A stretch of DNA of 33,338 nucleotides from an uncultured Bacteroidales bacterium (GTDB taxonomy: Bacteria; Bacteroidota; Bacteroidia; Bacteroidales; UBA932): positions 1-33,338 of the forward strand of contig CAJOJC010000013.1 of NCBI GenBank assembly GCA_905234775.1, written 5' to 3'. Shown here piece after piece: positions 31,601 through 33,338 of the stretch. A program made the position numbers and the translations under genes. The number at the start of each line of letters is the position of its first letter. Position 1 is the stretch's first letter. The notes beneath the pieces were generated by a model that saw nothing but the letters and a program-made list of their open reading frames with translations, did not search any database and had not been told where the DNA came from.

Positions 31601-31961
31601 CGAAAAAGCCGCTTCCGGCGCAGAGATTACTTATCCCCGCGCCGTCTACGATGCCAGTCAAGATCACTACGACTTCGGTCCCAAGAGCGATCTCTGGGCT
31701 TTGTCCTCAGACCACCTCAGGATCAAGAACGTAGAGTTCGGCTACACCTTCCCGAAGAATTCAGCCTTTATGCAGAAGATGAAGATCTCCGGACTCAGGA
31801 TCTACGCCAATGCCAACAACCTCCTGACACTCTTCGACAAAATGAGCCGCTACGGAATCGACCCTGAGACCAAGGACAATCTGGGAGGTTCGGAAGGCAA
31901 CATCTCATACGTGTTCCCTCTGACGAGAACCACCAACATCGGTGTAAATATCAACTTCTAA
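28641..31961 (+). CDS. SusC/RagA-family TonB-dependent outer-membrane transporter
   Basis: 1106 residues. A signal peptide (1-24, ending QLSAQ) leads to a carboxypeptidase-regulatory-like domain (TISGVVLDDAGEPVIGAAVI, GTNNGTITDFEGYFEL). Then comes the linker QETVVTAFATQKKVNVTGAI typical of SusC, a plug (PLIVIDGIEQP, SVLKDASSTAVYGIRAANGV) and a long barrel that ends in TRTTNIGVNINF with a final Phe. It imports an oligosaccharide or similar ligand across the outer membrane with TonB energy, working with the SusD protein after it. The substrate cannot be told. It is divergent from the regulator with 125 bases between. Confidence 0.96.
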   Translation: MRNLFICLLSAAALLLSGVQLSAQTRTISGVVLDDAGEPVIGAAVIETGTNNGTITDFEGYFELEVKSGASVTVSAIGYSDYVFTATSSAPLRIVLKEDSLMLQETVVTAFATQKKVNVTGAITTVKGDDVLLAPVANVSSALVGITPGISAVTVSGEPGQDAADIAIRGISSYSGNTAPLIVIDGIEQPASQAMSILNGISANDILGISVLKDASSTAVYGIRAANGVIIVTTRRGQQGAPKVSFSGNFGLTAATNVQRGLSSYEYALFRNEAIMNEVAGYGSTPLMNYLFTDDDLWKFKNNRDFTPAEVEAMNLTAAQKEQLLKSEALYYGTSDAYAELYSRIAPQWSANVSVSGGADRVKYFVSLNYFDQQSIMQNANYFGVNTGSRYQRYNVRANIDVDIAKYTTLSVNTSGQFGTTTGPGTGSLYSRYSGIMQIIYEGNPFTNRSMIIDDKLIVDFDYPQNSVQDGLHKRTDNEMTGGWLPALLSRSEGTTTNTRVDVTMRLRHDFSYLLKGLDLQTSVRYQENYSKVAIRSFAIPQYTVRRSLTNPNELEFFGGTVGTDSYGSGSWGGMRDFYADIVLNYQGNFGKHNIGGLVLGRATKYTMPWDSFNTPSGLIGSSARLTYDYDTRYMLELNFAYNGTENFAKGHRFGFFPAASAGYVITNEPFFPENDIVTFLKVRASYGLVGNDQIGGKRYLYLPGTYSINMGPGSFTSSTSSGSLQSNYYQFGTSTDSYNTIYYGSAEGALGNEDVTWEKSSKFSAGLELKMLRNRFYLTADYFSENRRDILTTLGVIPVTFGVPSWDTAAVNVGRVTNHGFELVAGWEDSIGELRYTLEGNLTYAKNTIEYMAEAPNPYPWMNQTGHSIGQYYGYKTDGFYDTLEELNNRPFFSQSANAVTLGDIKYVDLNGDGLIDSKDMAPIGYPNRPLMNFGGKIAFSWRGFDLKMILSGTAMGTYYVARITSPFFKRAGNAFLWQYEGRWTPEKAASGAEITYPRAVYDASQDHYDFGPKSDLWALSSDHLRIKNVEFGYTFPKNSAFMQKMKISGLRIYANANNLLTLFDKMSRYGIDPETKDNLGGSEGNISYVFPLTRTTNIGVNINF

Positions 31962-31973
31962 ACGGATACGGCC

Positions 31974-33338
31974 ATGAAAAAGATACTCTTTACAACACTG
32001 ATATTCGTTTTGATGGCAGGAGTGAGTTCCTGCGACCTGTTCCTCGAGATGCCTGAGGTTACCGGAAGCGTCTACAAAGAAGATGTCTTCTCCAATCGCA
32101 AAGACACCGAAGGAATGCTTTGGAGGGCCTATCACCGCGGGCTCCGCGAAGGTCTTCCCGAAGGCTGGGCAATCAACCACGGTACGCTTGCTTCGCTCTC
32201 GGGCGAACTTACACGCGGTTACAGCTGGCATGCCGGTTATAACCTCGTAGTGAACGGCCCTACAACAGTTCTCGACGCATCGGGCCAGTTCCAGGGCGCT
32301 CCGGCCAACTTCAATGAAAACTGGGAAGTGATAAGGGCCTGCTGGCTCATCATCCAGAATATCGATTCCTGCCCCGAGCTATCGGCAGAGATGAAGGAAT
32401 ACATGAAGGGTGAGGCCTACGGACTCATCGCCTACCGGTATATGGGCATGTTCCAGCGCTGGGGCGGAGTCCCTATCGTCCGCCAGGCCAACGAGATGTC
32501 TGACAACCTTCAGTTCCCCCGCGCTACGGCTCAGGAGACCCTCGATTTTACCCTCGAGATGATAGACGCCGCCCTCACACGTCTGCCGGACACATGGTTC
32601 GATATCGAAACCGGTTGCGGCGATAAATGGGAGGGCCGCCTTACCAAGGGCGCTGCTCTCGCGATGAAGGCAAGGGTGCTGACTTTCGCATCGCGCCCGC
32701 TCTTCAACTCCGCTCAGCCCTATACTCGCGAGTTCGGTATTCCGTTCTCGGGCGATGAGAACCTCATCTGGCTCGGCGGATATGACGAGCAGCGCTACAA
32801 AGACGCCATCGCGGCCCACCTCGCTCTTATCGACTGGGGCAAGGCCCATGGCAAACACCTCATCTTCACGGCCGGCGAGGGCAACCGCAACACCTTCGAA
32901 GACGCAATCGCCGACTATGGCAACGGCGTATCCCAACTCAATGGCCCTGAGATTATCCTTGCCTTCAAGATCGAGTCCGATCAGCAGGTCTACAACAACA
33001 TGACTGAGGGCTATAACTGGTCGGCATACGTAGATGCAGGCGAGCGCTCTCAGCGCGGCGTGCTGACCAACTTCGTCCGCCTCTACCGCGATGTCGACGG
33101 CGGCGAGATCGACTGGCCCACTACGGACGAGACCGCGCCCAGGCCAATCTCCGACTTCGCGGCCAATATCGACAAGATCGAGCCGCGTTTCAGGGTAGAC
33201 ATCTGCGTCCCCGGTAAGTTCGGCCGCTCGAACGACGGCGATGCGAACTGGAACGATGCCATCTGGTACATGGGCAGTCTGACCTCGGATGCGGGAATAG
33301 CCGCCTCGATGGCCCGTGCTATCGAAGGGCGCTCGATC
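31974..33338 (+). CDS. SusD/RagB-family surface lipoprotein (partial at window end)
   Basis: 455 codons from ATG at 31974 to the window edge, no stop. Start MKKILFTTLIFVLMAGVSSC ends in a lipobox (Cys20) followed by DLFLEMPE. The body shows SusD helices and their usual phrases: EGMLWRAYHRGLREG, ACWLIIQNIDSCPELS, KGEAYGLIAYRYMGMFQRWG, GVPIVRQANEM and TKGAALAMKARVLTFASRPL. It caps SusC and catches the ligand on the cell surface. The gene follows susC after 12 bases. The last part of the protein, at most about 150 residues by family length, is missing. Confidence 0.93.
   Translation, partial: MKKILFTTLIFVLMAGVSSCDLFLEMPEVTGSVYKEDVFSNRKDTEGMLWRAYHRGLREGLPEGWAINHGTLASLSGELTRGYSWHAGYNLVVNGPTTVLDASGQFQGAPANFNENWEVIRACWLIIQNIDSCPELSAEMKEYMKGEAYGLIAYRYMGMFQRWGGVPIVRQANEMSDNLQFPRATAQETLDFTLEMIDAALTRLPDTWFDIETGCGDKWEGRLTKGAALAMKARVLTFASRPLFNSAQPYTREFGIPFSGDENLIWLGGYDEQRYKDAIAAHLALIDWGKAHGKHLIFTAGEGNRNTFEDAIADYGNGVSQLNGPEIILAFKIESDQQVYNNMTEGYNWSAYVDAGERSQRGVLTNFVRLYRDVDGGEIDWPTTDETAPRPISDFAANIDKIEPRFRVDICVPGKFGRSNDGDANWNDAIWYMGSLTSDAGIAASMARAIEGRSI

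Overview
The window looks like the chromosome of a Bacteroidales bacterium. The evidence is a divergent SusC/SusD pair with a Reg_prop/AraC regulator, many lipoproteins with a lipobox, a TonB-C domain protein of Bacteroidetes type, promoters of the Bacteroidetes form (TTTG, about 20 bases, TAnnTTTG), and tightly packed genes without clear Shine-Dalgarno sites. The purine enzymes, however, resemble those of Clostridia more than those of Bacteroides as I remember them.

Positions 1 to about 5240 form an accessory island. It holds the start of a hipB-hipS/hipA toxin-antitoxin locus with three evenly spaced palindromic operators, a histidine-kinase tail joined to a frameshifted zinc-binding-repeat gene, a TonB-C/OB-like secreted protein, an HNH endonuclease and a small lipoprotein. 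A repeat-rich gene-free stretch of about 570 bases follows, with a perfect 23-bp hairpin terminator, and then a hicAB toxin-antitoxin pair with a palindrome across its promoter.

Positions 5240 to 10900 hold a membrane-anchored LytTR regulator, a small MotA/ExbB-like membrane protein, a lipid-anchored 5'-nucleotidase, a large unknown surface lipoprotein and a membrane-protein/winged-helix-regulator pair. A CofE-like (F420-0:glutamate ligase family) gene at 10713-11898 appears split by a frameshift.

Positions 12092 to 23480 carry a compact de novo purine operon: purC-like, purE, purL(Q), purC, purF, purM, purN, purH, purD. It has three surprises. There are two different SAICAR-synthase family genes. 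purL carries four exact 18-bp repeats in frame between its synthetase and glutaminase parts. The PurF glutaminase domain has lost its N-terminal cysteine and the other glutamine-handling residues, while the phosphoribosyltransferase and Fe-S positions look intact. A lipoprotein with a TIM-barrel look and an adenosine-deaminase family gene follow, so synthesis and salvage of purines lie close together.

Positions 25924 to 33338 are the start of a polysaccharide-utilisation-type locus. It has a one-piece sensor (beta-propeller, Y_Y_Y, one membrane helix, AraC DNA-binding domain, but no kinase or receiver domain) divergent from susC and a susD that runs off the end. No tRNA, rRNA, CRISPR array or intact transposase was seen.
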